NCBI RefSeq assembly: GCF_040807025.1
Contig: NC_090968.1
Location: 5,445,906-5,509,905 of the forward strand
Reading direction: 5' to 3'
From: Struthio camelus
Taxonomy: Eukaryota; Chordata; Aves; Struthioniformes; Struthionidae
Length of the DNA stretch: 64,000 nt
Part shown: one piece after another, positions 1-21,526 of the stretch
Layout of the letters: every line of letters begins with the position of its first letter
Position numbering within the stretch: the first letter of the stretch is position 1
Program-made: the position numbers and the translations under genes
Notes under the pieces: model-generated
Database searches by the model: none
Told to the model about the DNA's origin: nothing
Seen by the model: the letters and a program-made list of their open reading frames with translations, nothing else

Positions 1-2129
1 ATCGCGCCCGGAGCGCCCGCCTTATCACCAGCGCCACAGCACGCAGCGTTCCCACACCGCAAAGCCCTCCCCAGCGCCGGCCACGTCACCGAACCTGCTC
101 CCAAAACCACCCCCAAGACGGGCACATCCAGAATACGTGGTGCAAAGCCGGACTTCAACTTTTACCCAGCTGCCAAACAAAAGGCAGGGAGTGTCCCGCA
201 GGGATTTTCAGTTTCACCGACTCCTGGCTCAGCCCCTTGTATTTTGAAGAAGAGATGAGGTGGAAGAGCCGCTCCTCAGGAAGGAGAGCGCAAGGGGGGT
301 GGCACGGACAGGGCTGGGAGTCTCAGACCCCCCCGAACATGGTGGAGGCCATGGCAAGGCAGGGAGGGTGTAAAGCGCATCCAAGCGCCGGCTGCTTCCT
401 CCCAAGGAGGAGCGCAGCAGAGAGGGGCACGGAGGAGGCTAGCCAACGCGCCGGGGAGACAAAACCCTGCTGCGGCCTCGCCGCGATCTCTCGCCGCCAC
501 TGCCAACTGGCGTAGCCCCCCGGGCTGGCCGGCATCCCCTCCGCTCCCCGCCGCGTCTGACCTTCAAGGGCGTCCCCTCGCCGCCTGCACGGGTCGCAGG
601 GCCCTTCGCCCGGTTCTCCGAGAGCGCCGCAGCCCGCTCGGCTCCAGCTCAAAGGCAGTCTGCAGCGTTTCCTGACTTGCTGGGGGGCCCACAGAGGAGG
701 AGGAGGAGGGAGGACGCCCGCGTCCCAGGCGGGACCAGCTCCGGGCACCCTTGGCTTGGCCGGACCCCAGCACCTGGGAGCAGTGCTGCCGAGTGCGGCT
801 CGGTGTTTGACCTACTTTATCGCTCGCTCGCCTTCCCGGCGGCCCCGCAGCGGCGGGACGGGGCAAAGAAAACCTGCCCTCACCCCGGAGCGCCTCGCAG
901 CCCGCAAGCGCGCTTCGGCCTCGCTGCTGTCGGACGCGGGGGATCGATGCCCTAGGGAGACGCAGGGTGATGAAAGCGCAAAGGAGGAAGAGCCAGAGCC
1001 TCAGTCACGGATTCACAGCTCATTTCCCTAAATTAACTTCACCCCCACCCCCCCATGCTTCCCGAGAGCTATCGATTCCGATTGCAAAACCCTCCCAACC
1101 GGGAAGGGAATGTCAGGAACAACTTGTGCAAAGAAAAAACACCAGCAAATAAGCACAGCAACCGACGCTTCCCTCACCAGACGCTTCCCGAAATCCCACG
1201 TAAAACTCGCTCACTGTCGCAAATGGTGCAACACCCGGGGGGGGGGGGGGGGCAACGAGCCCCTGGGGGAAGCGGCGCCAGCGGCGCCAGCAGCACGCTC
1301 TCATGCCCCGCTGCGCAACAGCGGGATCGCCAGCGAAGCGGCGCGCGTGGGAGCTGCGGCCAGATGTGCAATCTGCGCCTTCACACCTGGAAGAGCCGAT
1401 GACGTCAGGGAACAATTCCCATCGGGTCCGAGAGTTGTTTGCTTTGAGCCCGGGCAGACCACAGCGCCGAGGGCCTGCCGTGCCAGAAGCATTGCGTGCT
1501 TTCCCCCCATCGCTGCCCGTCTTACCGTCAGCTGGTGGACACGGTTGGTCCGGCATCCCTCCTCCTGCCCCACGTTTCCTCCCGCAGGCAGAGCGGCCGT
1601 TTGCAGCTGCTTTCACCACCAGCAGCTCAGAAAAGCTTGGGCTGAGCCTGCCCTGCAGTTCCCTTCCCCTCCTCTTTGGCCAAAGCTGTTTGCTGTTCGC
1701 GGTCCCAGCCTCCTTCCGGAGCAGAGACAGAAAAACCGCCCCCCCAGCGGCGAATGGCCCCGGACCTGTCTGCCGGCGGGCAGGTTTTCCATGCCCTCGG
1801 CACGTCCGCTCCCTTCCTCCGCGGCAGCGTGCCACGCTCGCGCCGCAGCTCAGCCAACAGCTGCCACCGCCTCTTTATTCCCCCAGGCGTCATCTGGCCA
1901 ACGTTACGTTTCTTTTCCTGTAGTTTTCCCTAAAAATCTCTAGCAGGCGTTGGTCCAGTCCCTAGCAGGCAGGTGTCCAGACAGCCAAACTGATGGCTGG
2001 TGGCATTGCTACCCCTCTCCTTGGCAGCCTCGCAAGACCAGGCCAGAGACGAGCAGACCACTGCCTTGTATAGCGATTTTCATCTGGAAATCTCCCAGCA
2101 ACCCGCAGACGAAACGCAGGGCTGACAGC

Positions 2130-2164
<35 letters not shown>

Positions 2165-2889
2165 ACACAGCCCAGGAGCTCCCCGCACCCGTAACGGCAC
2201 GTCCCAACCCCACGCCGCGGCGCACGGGGCCGACGCTGCGGGATCGGGCACCGGCGTTTACCCTGCTCGGGCTGCACCCGCGTTTCTGCCCGCGGCAGCA
2301 GGGGCGGGGGGGAATCAGCCCCTCCGCCGGCCACTTTCCCAGCACCAGGTCCCCAGCCCGGGCTGCCGGGAAGCCTCCGAGCGCAGCCAAAGGACACGGC
2401 GCAGCGGCAACGCTCCTGCTAGCACGTGGCGGCCCCTCCTGCCTGCCAACTTCTGCTCCACGGCTCTCCGGCCCGGCTTTACGGAGGGAAGCGCCCAGAT
2501 AGCGAGCCCAAAGCGGGGCCGCTGGCGAAGCCGGGGAGAGAACACAGGAGACCTATAGCTTTGCGTGGTGCGGACGACGCAGTGCCCCTCACAGCGACCC
2601 CAACAGCCGGCCCCACGGCTCATCACCAAGCCCCGAGCCCCGCTGGCAGCCGGAGCTGGCAGCTGCTGCTGGGCAGAGCCCTAGGGCAGCCCTGTCCCAG
2701 CGCCACGTCCCCGTCCCCAAGCCCATCCTTCCCCAATACCAGAGTCCACCTGCCCCGCTGCCTGGTCCCAGAGCCCACCCCCCATCCCTGCCTGAAGCCT
2801 GGTTTGCTCCCCAAGCCTCTACCAGCCCCCCAACCCATGCTCTGAGTCCTCCAACCCATAGGCCAGCCCCTACCTGGGCCTCGTCTGGG

Positions 2890-3470
2890 CCCAGACCCCA
2901 TGGCCCATCCCCACAGCTGGTCCCAGACCCCATCCCAGCTCCACAGCTGGTCCCAGACCCATCCCCACAGCTGGTCCCAGACCCCATCCCAGCTCCACAG
3001 CTGGTCCCAGACCCATCCCCACAGCTGGTCCCAGACCCCATCCCAGCTCCACAGCTGGTCCCAGACCCAGTCCCACCACTCGTCCCAGAGCCCATCCCAG
3101 CTCTTCAGCTGGTCCCAGACCCATCCCCACAGCTGGTCCCAGACCCCATCCCAGCTCCACAGCTGGTCCCAGAGCCAGTCCCACCACTCGTCCCAGACCC
3201 CATCCCAGCTCCACAACTGGTCCCAGACCCATCCCCACAGCTGGTCCCAGACCCCATCCCAGCTCCTCAGCTGGTCCCAGACCCGGTCCCACCACTCGTC
3301 CCAGAGCCCATCCCAGCTCCTCAGCTGGTCCCAGACCCGGTCCCACCACTCGTCCCAGAGCCCATCCCAGCTCCTCAGCTGGTCCCAGACCCGGTCCCAC
3401 CACTCGTCCCAGAGCCCATCCCAGCTCCTCAGCTGGTCCCAGAGCCCATCCCCGTCCTGATCTCAGACTC
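2890..3470. repeat. Minisatellite, 54-bp higher-order unit
   Basis: Tandem copies of CAGCTGGTCCCAGACCC alternate at 30- and 24-bp spacing, giving a 54-bp period. The later copies carry a GGTCCCACCACTCGTCCCAGA segment. The period is a multiple of three, so several frames stay open on both strands and give repetitive pseudo-proteins. No gene evidence was seen. Confidence 0.85.
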
Positions 3471-3699
3471 AGTCCCACAGCTGGTCCCAGGCTCCATAGC
3501 CAGTCCCCTATAGCTAGTCCCAGCCCTTATAGCCCATCCCATAGCTGGCCCCAGCCCCTATAGTTAGTCCCACAGCTGGCCCCAGCCCCTATGGCCCATG
3601 CCATAGCGGGTCCCAGAGCCCACCCCAGTCTCGGTCCCAGGCTCCACAGCCAGTCCCCTATAGCCAGCCCCCCGGCCGCAGCCCCGCGCCAGTTCCCGA

Positions 3700-4050
3700 C
3701 CCCACGCGCGGGCCCGGCTCCTCCATCCTTTACCGCGAGCGGCCCCACGGCCGCTGCCTCCATCCCGCGCCGCACCCCGGCCCCACTCCGCTCCGGGTCG
3801 TACCTGCCGCCGCCGCCGCTCGGGGCCCCGCTCCGGGCTCCGGGCCCCGCTCCGGGCCGTACCTGCCGCCGCCGCCGCCGCTCCCAGCCCTGCGCCCGCC
3901 GCCGCTCGGCCGCGCCAGCGCGCATGCTCCGCCGGCGGCACGGAGCGCGCTCCCATTGGTCCGCGTCACCGCCGCGCCCCGCCCCCGCCCCGCCCCCGCG
4001 GGGCTGTGCAGCGCCGAGCACGCGGCGCCGAGCACGTGGCGCCGGGCGGG
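3700..4050 (-). promoter_or_regulatory. CpG-island promoter with a putative non-coding first exon (SLC39A14 by synteny, inferred)
   Basis: Read on the minus strand, an inverted CCAAT box (ATTGG at 3955-3959) and stacked GC boxes (3973-4000) lie upstream of two good splice donors, GGCAG|GTACGG (exon end 3863) and GGCAG|GTACGA (exon end 3804). An NRF1-like GCGCATGC lies at 3919-3926. This looks like a TATA-less housekeeping promoter with a short untranslated exon. In human, SLC39A14 follows PIWIL2 in the same orientation and starts with a non-coding exon, so it is the natural candidate. No SLC39A14 coding sequence is visible in the window. The gene assignment is inference; the promoter-like features are seen. 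Confidence 0.35.
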
Positions 4051-4129
4051 CACGAACCCCCCCCCCCCCCCCCCCGGGGCCCGGCCAGCCCCGGCCCCGC
4101 ACGGAGCCCCGGGCCCCCCAGGCACCCCA

Positions 4130-5000
4130 CGGACCCCGCACTGAGCCCCCCCAGGCACCCGGCGGGGGGGATGGGACACCCCCAGACCCCGCACTGAGCC
4201 CCCAGGCACCTGACGGGGGGACGGGGCACCCCCAGACCCCGCACTGAGCCCCCCAGGCACCCCACGGACCCCACACTGAGCCCCCAGGCACCTGACGGGG
4301 GGATGGGGCACCCCCAGACCCCGCACTGAGCCCTCAGGCACCTGACGGGGGGACGGGGCACCCCCAGACCCCACACGGAGCCCCCAGGCACCTGACGGGG
4401 GGGATGGGGCACCCCCAGACCCCACACTGACCCCCCCAGGCACCCCCCAGACCCCTCACTGAGCCCCCAGGCACCTGACGGGGGGACAGGGCACCCCCAG
4501 ACCCTGCACTGAGCCCCCAGGCACCTGACGGGGGAACGGGACACCCCCAGACCCTGCACTGACCCCCCCAGGCACCCCACAGACCCCGCACTGAGCCCCC
4601 AGGCAACTGATGGGGGGGGACGGGGCACCCCCAGACCCCTCACTGAGCCCCCAGGCACCTGACGGGGGAACGGGACACCCCCAGACCCTGCACTGAGCCC
4701 CCAGGCACCTGACGGAGGGGGACAGGGCACTCCCAGACCCCGCACTGACCCCCCCAGGCACCCCACGGACCCCACACTGAGTCCCCAGGCACCTGACGGG
4801 GGGACGGGGCACCTCCCGACCCTGCACTGAGCCCCCAGGCACCCGGGGGGGGGGACGGGACACCCCCAGACCCCGCACTGTCCCCCCCCCAGGCACCCGA
4901 CGGGGGGACAGGGCATCCGCAGCCCCTACACTGACCCCCCCAAGCACCGGACGGGGGACGGGGCACCCCCAGACCCCGCACTGCTGCCCCCACACCCCTC
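4130..5000. repeat. Minisatellite, about 50-bp unit with 31-33-bp short variants
   Basis: The motifs CCCAGGCACCTGACGGGG and CACCCCCAGACCCCGCACTG recur about every 50 bp, for example at 4289, 4339 and 4389. Some units are shortened to about 32 bp, with CACCCCACGGACCCC in place of the ACGGGGGGA segment. It is GC-rich tandem DNA next to a CpG island. The long open frames across it are repeat artefacts. Confidence 0.85.
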
Positions 5001-5920
5001 GGGGGCACAGAGCACCCCAGGCCCTCACCAGCCTGGAGGAGACGCGGCGAAACCTCGGGCACCTCGGCCGGCGCGCGGTGCCGAGCCCGGCTTCGGCGGC
5101 GGCTTTTGTAGCTGCCGGAGCGGCGCCAGGCAGCGCCCGTCCCGCTGCCCCAATTATTCCCGTCTGCGGCAAATTACAGAGCGGGGCCGCCGTCCGCGCC
5201 GTGGGGTCGACCCGCCGGGCCCGCGCTCAGGAGCAGCGGGGGCGTCTCGGCCGGCGTGCCCCGAGCCCGCCGCATCGCCCGCTCCCACCGCCGCGGGCTC
5301 CCAAGGAGCGGCGGAGGACAAGCGGGCCCTCCTCCCCCCGGCAGCGGTCACGGTGCTTTATAAAAAGCCGGCTGTTATTAGGCCGGGAGCCTTGGGAGCC
5401 GGGATAATTACAGGCGCTTGTGCAGCCGGGCGCGGGAAGGAGCCGGGGGGGGGGGTCCGGCCGGCCCGGGGGCTCGCTCTGCCCTCGGCCGCGGCCCGTT
5501 CCCGACCGCGGCAAAGCCCCGGGGGCGCTCAGCTCCGGGCTGCGGCCGCCTCCGCCTAACCGGGCTCGGCGCGGGCTGCCAAAGTCCACGGGGGCCGCGG
5601 TCAGGCTCGCAAATACAACGAAATCCAAGCGGCTCTCGGGCGCTGGCAGACCCGGGGCGCAGCGTTGGCACGCGGGCAATGATTAACCCGGGAGGAAAAA
5701 ACCCCGCGTGCGAGGGGCGAAGCGCCGAAATCCCCCCCCGCGCCGCGCTCGCAGCCCGGCACGGCCGCGGCCCGCTGCGCAAACGCTTGCGGGTCTTTGG
5801 AGAGGGCTCGCTCTCGGTACGGGGCTAACCCTGCCGCGGATGGGGAACGGCCCCGTCTCCCAGCCTGGCCCCCGAGCCTCCAAACCAGCCTCGGAGAAGG
5901 GAGAGACCGAGAAGCTGCCG
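5000..5920. other. CpG-rich intergenic sequence, no gene recognised
   Basis: This stretch is dense in CpG and holds a small AT-rich patch (5350-5420) with a TATAAAAAG-like element. No conserved reading frame or clear splice pair could be assigned. It lies between the minisatellites and the presumed 3' end of PIWIL2. Confidence 0.5.
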
Positions 5921-5928
5921 GGAACTGG

Positions 5929-7280
5929 TTTATTGAAGTGAACGAGCGTCTGCGGTTACACCAAAAAAAAAAAAAAAAGTGTTTCTCAAGCGTTTTGCTC
6001 TAAACGCGAGCGGCGAGGCTGCGAGACCAGGGCCGGCGGGGCAGGCTCCCGGCTGTCCCCTAAGCCCTGCCCGCGCGCCAGCCGGGTTCGGGATGCTCGC
6101 AGCACACCTCAGCCAGCAGCTCACGTTTGCTCCCCGACAGTTTTAAACTCCAAGTTCTTACACTTCTCTCCTACCCCAGACCAAGGCAACGGCACGCAAA
6201 AGAGCTGAAACATTCAGAGAGATGATTTTCCCCTTGGGAGGTTTATGTGCTCTCCTAGCAGTCTGACAGCTGAAAGAATAAAAAAGAAAGAGACTTCTCC
6301 TTACAGAACTAGCCACTTTTTAAGCACGTGACGAAGAACCAAGCCGGACCTGGCTTTGTAAAACAGGAGCTGGAGAAAACAAACTAAAATCTGAAACCTG
6401 CAGCTGTCCTGAAGGCAAAGCAAGAGATTGGGGAGAAACGTGGAAACGTTTGGTTTCTGTGTTCAGCACCAGTACGGGGAAGTTCGAGGAGCACAGGGAG
6501 GACAGGACACAGGGGACGGTGCCTTCGGAGGTGGCTCGGCGCCCGGAGGATGGCGACCCGCGGTCCGCACGCGGCGTGATTGGGGGTTAATCCGTACCAG
6601 GCAGAGGCGCTGAGGGAGTCCGGCAGCCCCGCGCGTCCCGGGGCGGGCAGCGACGGCGCCGAGACCCTCTGCCGCCGCCAACGCTGCTGGGGCGGCCAGC
6701 TTCTGCCTGCACGTGCCAGAGAGATCTCCGAGCAGAACAGCCCCGGGGCCACGTTTGCCCTTGGCGACCCCTCCAGGAACATCCCTTTCTCCGTGACACG
6801 TCCTCCGCCGCGCGGCGGGGGACAGGGAGGGCACCCCGGGGGCCCCAGCAGCGACGGGAGAGCGGCGGTCAGCAGAGAGCTTCCTGCTGCTGCGTCCGCT
6901 TTGCGCTGCCGGCAGGGCGTTGGATTTGGCAACGGAGAAGGTGGATTTGAACCGTGCTGCAGAGTACAGGGGCTGCTTTTGTTTCCATGCATGGAGCAGA
7001 GACAAGAACCAAGAGGCAGGAGGCAAAGCACCTCCCTCCGCCCCGAGCCGAGCGCCACTTGAGAACTTTTTTCCAAGTCAGCTAGCACTTCGGAGTGCCC
7101 TTTTAAAGCAACAGGGAAAGGGAACTGAAGAAACCATATGTATACATTCATAAAAACAAACTTAAGGAAAAACATTCCCCTTGCAGGAGACTTAACAGGA
7201 CTGGCTCGGGGTGCCCCCTGCCCAGGACAGCCCCCTGGCCGTGCCTGCTCGCAGGAGCGCCTGGCCCCAGCGCCTCCCGG
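5929..7280 (-). other. PIWIL2: Probable PIWIL2 3' untranslated region and poly(A) signal
   Basis: The PIWIL2 stop codon is at 7281-7283. The first clear canonical AATAAA found downstream on the minus strand is at 5929-5934, implying a 3'UTR of about 1.35 kb. No coding sequence is visible between. Other weak signals could give a shorter UTR, so the end point is inferred. Confidence 0.5.
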
Positions 7281-18336
<11,056 letters not shown>

Positions 18337-18720
18337 GACCAGGCTGCGGGGAACAGAGGGCTCCGCGGGGGCAACGGGGCAGGCGAGGCCTTGGCGGGGG
18401 CTGAAGCCAGCGCTGGGCCCGGTGCGGCCCCGGAGCGCCGGCGCTCGGCACCGGGAGGCGCTGCCGCTCCCGTGTGCAGCGCCGAGCACCCGCGCCGCAC
18501 GGCGCATGCGCGCCCGCCCCGCCGCGCCGTTGGCCTGGCGCGCCCGGGAGGTACCACCGCAGGGGAAGGGAGGGGGGAGGCCGTCCCCCGCCCGCCTGTG
18601 CCTCCCCCGCGGAATCGCTCCGCCCGCGGGCATTCGCCCCCGCGTCCCCCCCGCCTCTTCCCCACCGGCCGGGAGTGGGCGCTCCCGGAGCGCGCCTCCA
18701 CGTGCCGTGAAGCGGCGCGC
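18337..18720 (-). promoter_or_regulatory. PIWIL2: PIWIL2 CpG-island promoter region
   Basis: Upstream of the PIWIL2 ATG the sequence is CpG-dense and shows no TATA box. It has a perfect NRF1-type palindrome GCGCATGCGC at 18502-18511. A MYB-like CCAACGGC is at 18526-18533 on the minus strand; A-MYB is known to drive piRNA-pathway genes in meiosis. The transcription start is not placed. Use of the motifs is inference. Confidence 0.45.
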
Positions 18721-19042
18721 CCGCGCCCTGCCGCGGCCGCTGGTTGCTCCGCTCTCATTAGAAGCGCCGGCGCTGCGCTCCCCGCCCCGGCTGCCTTCGC
18801 ACCCCCAGGTTCCCCCACCCTGCTGCGTGCAGGCGTGCAGAGGGCAGGGGGACACGCAGCCGCCCCCCCTCCCCTCCCCGGGGACAGGCTGCTCTGGCGC
18901 CGACCCCCCAGCAGACCCCCCCCCCCCCTCCCGGGCGAGAAGGGCCGCCCCGCTCCGCCCGTGCAGCGCCGAGCACAGCGGGGCCGGGCGCGGCGCGGAG
19001 GGGCCGGGACCGTCAGCACCGCGGACAGCGGCCGCGGCAGGG

Positions 19043-19617
19043 CAACGGGCGGGGGCAACCGCGGAGGGGCAACCGCGGAGGGGCAAGTGCGGAGGGGCAA
19101 CCGCGGAGGGGCAACTGCAGAGGGGCAACCGCGGAGGGGCAAGTGCGGAGGGGCAACCGCAGAGTGGCAAGTGCAAAAGGGCAGCTGCAGAGGAGCAACC
19201 GCGGAGGGGCAAGTGCAAAAGGGCAGCTGCAGAGGAGCAACTACAGAGGGGCAAGTGCGGAGGGGCAACCGCGGAGGGGCAACTGCAGAGGGGCAACCGC
19301 GGAGGGGCAAGTGCAAAAGGGCAGCTGCAGAGGAGCAACTACAGAGGGGCAAGTGCGGAGGGGCAACCGCGGAGGGGCAACTGCAGAGGGGCAACCGCGG
19401 AGGGGCAAGTGCAAAAGGGCAGCTGCAGAGGAGCAACTACAGAGGGGCAAGTGCGGAGGGGCAACCGCGGAGGGGCAACTGCAGAGGGGCAACCGCGGAG
19501 GGGCAACCGCGGAGGGGCAAGTGCGGAGGGGCAACTGCGGAGGGGCAAGTGCAAAAGGGCAGCTGCAGAGGAGCAACCACAGAGGGGCAACTGCAGAGGG
19601 GCAACCGCAGCAGCTCA
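19043..19617. repeat. 14-bp minisatellite with a 98-bp higher-order repeat
   Basis: About 41 tandem copies of GCAACCGCGGAGGG and variants (AGTGCGGAGG, ACTGCAGAGG, AGTGCAAAAG, AGCTGCAGAG). The marker variant GTGCAAAAGGGC recurs at 19171, 19213, 19311, 19409 and 19549. Spacings are 42, 98, 98 and 140 bp, all multiples of 14. The 98-bp (7 x 14) block is a recent higher-order duplication. Three units are 42 bp, so open frames run through the array on both strands. It lies about 0.7 kb upstream of the PIWIL2 start codon. Confidence 0.92.
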
Positions 19618-19619
19618 AG

Positions 19620-21040
19620 TAGGGAGCTGCAGCCCCACTCGCCAGGCCTCTCGGGGGTCATGGTCCTCCCCAGCCCAGCCTGCTTGGCCTCAGCCTTGCT
19701 CTGCAAGGGCAAGCGTTTCCCTGCCTGGCCTTCCCTGCCTGCTCCCCAGCCATCCCAGGCCTGCGGAGGCTGGGAGCAGGGGGGCTTGTAAGCACGGCAG
19801 GGCCTGCCCCGGCTGGCTGGTTTTGCTCAGGAATGGCTATATAATGAGATGGCACTATATTAATGCACATTTGCAAAGCTTGTTCAGAGATTTCAGTGTT
19901 ACATCATTACACTAGAAAACGGGGCCTGGCACATTTCTCATTAACTACATGATGATGGATTGTCCTCTCCCTCCCCCTGGTTTTAGTCAAGGTGGATGTG
20001 CAGGAGTGAAATTAAAAAGACGCGAGACAAGGAGGTCTTTTCCCTTCACTCCCATTTAACATGCAAAGCAGAAGAAGACCCAAGTTTTTTGCCTTTCTGC
20101 CCTTAAGCTCTTCCTCCCCTCGGCAGTACCCAGACCCCGAGCTATTCCTAGGGAATAAGCTGAAATACAGGCAGACCTCTCAACGAGGCTAGAGCAAAGC
20201 CATGGTGCAAGCCCTGGCCCTAGCACTGAGCCCAGCCATAACGCATGTGGGGGTGGCCAGTCCTGGCTCCCCTGGACACGGGACATGGTTGTGCTCCCTT
20301 TCCCAAAGAAACCCCTCTTCCAGCCACCCAGAAGTGGACATGCTGCAGAGGGTCCACTGCTCCCAGGAGCATCTGTGCCCGATGCCGAGCTGCACCCTTC
20401 CCTCCGCAGGGTCCTGTTTTAGGGCCTGCCGGGCTGTGGGAACGCTCTGCAAGCCAAGGAGACCACCCGAGCATCAGGCTGCCGATTCATAAACCTATCA
20501 CTCGTAACAAGTGCATGAAAGAAACTCAGAGCCGCTGTCTTCTCACTGGCCCTGCATCATCTTCATCAATGAGATAAGTCAGTGGAGCCTGGGGCACTGC
20601 AGGCACCGGGCAGCAATGCCTCTGTGCACTGGGTTCAGCAAAAAGCACCTACATCCCGGGGCTGGTGCTAAAGAGCAGCCTGCCATGGGTTCATGCGCTG
20701 GGGCTGGACTGCGCGGAGAGGAAGGGGAATGCTGGTGGGGAAACTGAGGCAGGGAGCGGGGCTGCTCTCCCCTAAGGGATGCCCAGAGCGACAGCTCTCA
20801 CAAGCGCGCTAGGAGCGGCAGGTGAGTAAGCGGCTGAGGATTCAGCCCACGGCCGCCCTCGTGCCAGAAGACAGCATGCTGCAAACAGGGGTGAGGGGAT
20901 GGTGCGAAACTGGATCTCTGCGACCGGTCGGGCAGGCGGTGGGCGGGCGGGCGTGCGCGGGGCGGAGGGTGCCGGCGGCAGCGCCGCGGGGCACAACGGG
21001 CACCCAGGGCAGGTTGTGCACGGAGCAGGGAGCAGCCCAG
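19620..21040. other. Intergenic sequence between PIWIL2 promoter and POLR3D 3' end
   Basis: No gene was recognised. A local AT-rich patch occupies about 19830-20060 (TATATAATG, ATTAATGCAC and similar), in contrast with the surrounding GC. A GGGGAAACTGAGGCAGG motif near 20737-20755, typical of degraded MIR-type SINEs, is present without flanking structure to define an element. Confidence 0.4.
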
Positions 21041-21057
21041 GTGTGGGGAAAGAGACT

Positions 21058-21526
21058 TTTATTCTGCTTTTCCCACCACCCACGAGCACCTGGAGGGAAG
21101 GCAGCACCCAATGCACGTGAAGGGTGCTGCCAGAGTCCAGCGGGGCCAGCTGCCCCGGGGTGGGGGGACCATAGGCACAGGTCCCACGTAGCTTCTGAGC
21201 CAGAAATTCGTGAAAGAGGCCCTGTGTGCGCAGGCACGCCGCCTGTCCCATCTGCGATGGGGACAAGGGGTCTGGGGGAGGCAACTGGAGCCCCTGGCCC
21301 TGGTGCTGCTCCCCCCAAGGAGCGGGGGAGACGCCGGCATCGGGGCAGCGCGCAGGGAAGGAGGTAGGAGTCAGCCCCGCGTCCAGCCTTGCAAAAGACG
21401 CCTCTCTGCATCCCGAAGGCGCCCAGAGGGTTGGAGGGGGTCGGGGCGCCGCACGGCCTCACAGACGGGGAGGGACAGCATGAAGGGCCACCAGCGCGGG
21501 GCTGGGGACCCGTTGCTCCCGCCTCG
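21058..21526 (-). other. POLR3D: POLR3D 3' untranslated region and poly(A) signal
   Basis: The stop codon is at 21527-21529. A canonical AATAAA on the minus strand lies at 21058-21063 (TTTATT on plus), predicting a 3'UTR of about 480 nt ending near 21040. No other clear canonical signal was noticed between them. Confidence 0.65.

Noticed and set aside
2132-2162. Long A-run as a retroposon tail
   Set aside because: No recognisable SINE, LINE or processed gene body precedes it and no target-site duplication could be defined.
4130-5000. CRISPR-like direct repeats
   Set aside because: Units are contiguous minisatellite copies without unique spacers, in a vertebrate context.
5354-5364. TATAAAAAG box in CpG-rich DNA
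   Set aside because: No downstream exon, conserved frame or initiator could be linked to it on either strand.
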